Source of the DNA: Ciona savignyi
Taxonomy: Eukaryota; Chordata; Ascidiacea; Phlebobranchia; Cionidae
NCBI GenBank assembly: GCA_000149265.1
Contig: CH003424.1
Span: forward strand, 298,690-362,689
Direction of reading: 5' to 3'
Length of the DNA: 64,000 nucleotides
Part shown: positions 63,101 to 64,000 of the stretch, in pieces
Layout of the letters: each line of letters starts with the position of its first letter
Numbering within the stretch: position 1 is the first letter of the stretch
Program-made: the position numbers and the translations under genes
Notes under the pieces: model-generated
Seen by the model: only the letters and a program-made list of their open reading frames with translations
What the model was told of the DNA's origin: nothing
The model's database searches: none

Positions 63101-63519
63101 AAACTCGCGACAAAGTAAACAATCCACTAGCTGAGTTGAATCAATATTTCGCGTTTAAAACATGTCTAATGAAGCCATGCTTTGACAAGCTGTGCTTTCA
63201 TATTACAACATATATATAGCATTTTGCATTACACAATTATCATACACGCTCTATATACTGAATAAATGGCATACTTACAAGATATTCCATACCCAGCCTG
63301 AAAAGCGCCATTCATCCATGCCACACTGGCAAAGTCAACCTCATATTCACGCATAAGTGACCCGTAAAACACGGAATAACATCTTGAGATCGCAGCGAAG
63401 TTAGCACCCGCAATGATAGAACCAAATACGATCACCCACCCCCAACCACCATCCGGTGGGGTTTGGATTTGGTCCAACTGACTTTTTCTCCTGTTGAGCT
63501 TTGCCTCAGTCCAAGGCAT
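57034..63519 (-). CDS. Monocarboxylate transporter-like (SLC16 family), 8 exons
   Basis: A 12-helix plasma-membrane transporter of the MCT family, which usually moves lactate, pyruvate or related acids with a proton. Exons (- strand order): 63519-63279, 63053-62910, 61603-61428, 60710-60472, 59590-59316, 58999-58875, 57852-57624, 57197-57034. All introns are GT-AG, phases agree, and the sum is 1593 bases (530 residues). The MCT signature PPDGGWGW opens TM1, and YFAHRRNLA fits the TM5 signature. The TM1 Lys of MCT1 is Arg here (ISRCYSVFY), and the TM8 Asp/Arg pair is Glu/Arg (GEMVSR). A long acidic loop (SENDSGCDVEG) lies between TM6 and TM7. An upstream in-frame ATG (63582) would add 21 residues. 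The substrate cannot be told. Confidence 0.88.
57300..57495 (-). mobile_element. SINE in MCT intron 7
   Basis: Reverse copy: GCTATTGTAGTGTGTTGTG, TGGGTTCAGGCATGTAC, AAGCGACCAGTTTCGAATA. A short family X piece (GCGGCCACGTCTAAATATACC split) adjoins at 57229. Confidence 0.75.
57624..57852 (-). CDS. MCT exon 7
   Basis: Acceptor CTTTTCTTAG, donor GATAG/GTAAGT. Encodes ASVTLCTSLIFLVLPHLRSY to LGMLSTIMI: TM9-TM11, with the helix-rich GGLDGLYSIFIVDLFG segment. Confidence 0.88.
57917..58370 (+). repeat. Second tRNA-like repeat, copy 1 (split by hAT)
   Basis: GATCGTGTGATCGATTGCTTAACG, interrupted at 57945-58286, then CGATCGATACGTATAACG and CATGGGTTCAAAGCTTGG. See 60727, 60863, 61700 and 61890. Confidence 0.65.
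57945..58286. mobile_element. hAT-type MITE in MCT intron 6
   Basis: Ends CAGAGGTTCTTAACC and GGTTAAGAACCCCTG; exact 8-bp duplication GCTTAACG (57937-57944, 58287-58294). TACCCC repeats inside. It split a tRNA-like repeat. Confidence 0.93.
58575..58705 (-). mobile_element. SINE 3' fragment, MCT intron 6
   Basis: TAACCCCGTGAATGGGAATA, CGCGCCTACCGTCGGGTTAC and GAGCTATTGCAGTGTGTTG, reverse. Confidence 0.75.
58875..58999 (-). CDS. MCT exon 6
   Basis: Acceptor TTGCTACAG, donor CTGT/GTAAGT. Encodes GLDEMKASSLISALMCGEMV and SRCIYGVFMDRTTKTQRFTIC: TM8 with the Glu/Arg pair four residues apart. Not long enough to stand out as an open frame. Confidence 0.85.
59015..59250 (+). mobile_element. SINE, MCT intron 5
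   Basis: GGTAGGCTACCGCCTTGCCT head remnant, TTGCAGGTTCGAAACTTGTCG (B box), GGACATTGCCTGAACCCAG, TGCAATAGCTCCGGTA. Confidence 0.75.
59316..59590 (-). CDS. MCT exon 5
   Basis: Acceptor CTCAAACAG, donor TCAA/GTAAGT. Starts with the acidic cytosolic loop (VESENDSGCDVEG, SPNSENDNDK), then basic FKKRVQKLCKRM and TM7 (YYYAFSWVFFAIASSSCLIY). Confidence 0.88.
59650..59915 (+). mobile_element. SINE, MCT intron 4
   Basis: CCGATTAGTTTAGTCGGTAATGCG head, GGGTTCCAGGTTCGAAACTGG (both in part), GCATAACGCACTGCAATAGC, GTTTTCTCATTCACG. Confidence 0.75.
60185..60345 (-). mobile_element. SINE fragment, MCT intron 4
   Basis: GCCCACCATCCGATTACCAG, GCTATTGCAGTGCGTTGTGT, TTGGTTCAGGCAATGTCCGT; reverse, head missing. 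Confidence 0.75.
60472..60710 (-). CDS. MCT exon 4
   Basis: Acceptor CACTTCGCAG; encodes QLISGIFFHITAVGALLRP-type helix (TM6; starts LISGIFF) and the cytosolic PPELRNRIRRETKSFENFK. The donor is the least certain junction: ACTGG/GTGTTT at 60471 is the phase-2 choice that fits exon 5. Confidence 0.75.
60727..60840 (+). repeat. Second tRNA-like repeat, copy 2
   Basis: GATTGTGTGGTTAGATGATT (A-box-like), GCGACTGATACATATACCG, GGGTTCGAAACTTGGCTC (B-box-like). About 110 bases. Confidence 0.65.
60863..60965 (+). repeat. Second tRNA-like repeat, copy 3
   Basis: GATCGTGTGGCTGAATGGGC, CTACTGATAAATATAACGAC, GAGACCATCATAGGTTTGAA. 23 bases after copy 2, so the two may be tandem. Confidence 0.65.
60998..61070 (+). 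ncRNA. Spliced-leader-RNA-like sequence
   Basis: ATTCTATTTGAATAAG (60998-61013) is, as I recall, the exact 16-nt leader of Ciona intestinalis trans-spliced mRNAs, and GT follows as a donor would. Downstream are a bulged stem CGATAAGG/CCTTTCG (61021-61045), an A/U-rich ATTATTAGTG that could be a weak Sm site, and a perfect GTACG/CGTAC hairpin (61056-61070). It lies antisense in MCT intron 3. The working genes are reported to be in tandem arrays, so this single copy may be a dispersed pseudogene. Confidence 0.5.
61222..61330. mobile_element. Possible hAT MITE 5' end
   Basis: CAGGGGTGGGCAAATTCTAT after GACTAAAC resembles a hAT terminus, but no matching right end is present; a truncated copy at best. 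Confidence 0.3.
61428..61603 (-). CDS. MCT exon 3
   Basis: Acceptor TTTGTTTCAAG, donor TACTG/GTAATA. Encodes LCMGQIVISLYTAITRYFAH and RRNLATQMLCGGFTMGAFVY to SWRGALL: TM4-TM5 with the second MCT signature. The more obvious acceptor ATTAG 20 bases upstream gives the wrong phase. Confidence 0.85.
61700..61805 (+). repeat. Second tRNA-like repeat, copy 4
   Basis: GTCGTGTGGCTGAATGACTG, ACGCGACCGATACATTACAG, GAGCCCATCATGGGCTCAAA. Confidence 0.65.
61890..61990 (+). repeat. Second tRNA-like repeat, copy 5
   Basis: GGTTGTGAGGCAGAATGGTA, CGACCGACACATATACCG, CCTATCATGGTTCATAATT; the most diverged copy. Confidence 0.5.
62590..62755 (+). mobile_element. SINE 3' fragment, MCT intron 2
   Basis: GTCATACACAACACACTGCA, ATAGCTTCTGTAAAC, and a doubled TTTTCCCATTCACG-type 3' end with GATAAACATGAATAGG. 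Confidence 0.7.
62910..63053 (-). CDS. MCT exon 2
   Basis: Acceptor ATCCTGACAG, donor CCTG/GTAAGG. Encodes PFAATILNRFGFRSVTMAAG to WQVQLLAGFIPG: TM2-TM3 region with the conserved N-R-F-G-x-R loop. Confidence 0.88.
63279..63519 (-). CDS. MCT exon 1 (start)
   Basis: Starts at the ATG of MPWTEAKLNRRKSQ; contains TPPDGGWGWVIVFGSIIAGA (signature and TM1) and ends at ATCTT/GTAAGT. The upstream ATG at 63582 (MSIVYLRT) is in frame, with no stop between. Confidence 0.88.
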
Positions 63520-63582
63520 ATTACTTTTTTTATACTGTTCTAAGGTATATTTGTATACTGTTCTTAGGTACACTATACTCAC

Positions 63583-64000
63583 TGTTGAGATAAATACATA
63601 ATTCTTTTATACACTAATACACAAACTGGGGCAAATTATGCTTTTAAGCAGCAAAGCAAGACTATACCGCAGCCTGGCGTGACTTGGCCTGCAAACATTC
63701 GATCCAACTTTAGCCAGCCTTCTGACGCACAATACCACTTAACTTTATTTGTTTAAAACAATTACTGCCGACGAACTGAGCGCGAGAACTAGCACGCCGC
63801 GGAGTTCAAGCTACATGTGGTGTGGAGCTGTATCCAATGTTTTTAAGTGTGCTAGCTGACATGGTTTGCTTGTTGGTTCAAAGTCCTTGACAATATGTGT
63901 CGATGACAGGCGTTACGCTTCGCAAAACACTAACATAAGCTATCGTTCGACAATTACTATCTAAAACGTTCTACAGTAATAGACTATATTCATACTGATA
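63583..64000. other. Upstream region of the MCT gene
   Basis: No gene seen. A GCACGCCGCGGAG-type GC-rich patch at about 63791-63805 stands out in AT-rich DNA; no TATA box near the start. A 5' non-coding exon cannot be excluded. Confidence 0.35.

Overview
The window looks like nuclear DNA of an ascidian tunicate, most likely Ciona. Reasons: AT-rich spacers, metazoan intronless replication-type histone genes, tRNA-derived SINEs, many small hAT- and pogo-like MITEs, and one exact copy (60998-61013) of the 16-nt spliced leader that I recall for Ciona intestinalis, followed by GT. Species identity is inference.

Positions 2.9-47.1 kb are a tandem histone locus. I count 24 intact core histone genes (5 H3, 5 H4, 6 H2A, 8 H2B), two intact H1 genes, one frameshifted H1, one start-less H2A, and five H2B or H3 fragments. 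The core unit, in + coordinates, is H3(-) H2A(-) psiH2B(+) H1(-) H2A(+) H2B(-) H4(-) H2B(-). It is seen three times, with H3 starts near 8.7, 23.6 and 35.5 kb; a fourth H3 at 46.7 kb ends the array. The first unit carries an extra ~3 kb H4-H2B duplication. A scrambled part-unit (H3+, psiH2A-, H4-, H2B-) lies on the left edge. Each functional gene ends in a 16-nt histone stem-loop followed by ACC and usually an AAAGAG-type purine element (the U7-like site). Proteins are almost invariant between copies while spacers differ by insertions, as expected for concerted evolution.

Spacers hold a record of how the array changed: about a dozen orphan stem-loops left by lost genes, hybrid H2B genes from unequal crossing-over, doubled H1 3' ends, and MITE and SINE insertions whose empty sites can be read in neighbouring units.

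Positions 47-52.4 kb are repeat-rich and gene-poor: a ~190-bp tandem repeat and nested MITEs. An intronless arylsulfatase-B-like gene follows (52449-54000) with one frame shift. From 57034 to 63519 on the - strand I assembled eight exons of a monocarboxylate transporter (SLC16/MCT family); all seven junctions are GT-AG and phases agree, giving 530 residues. Its introns carry SINEs, a second tRNA-like repeat family and the spliced-leader-like sequence. No CRISPR, bacterial or viral genes were seen.
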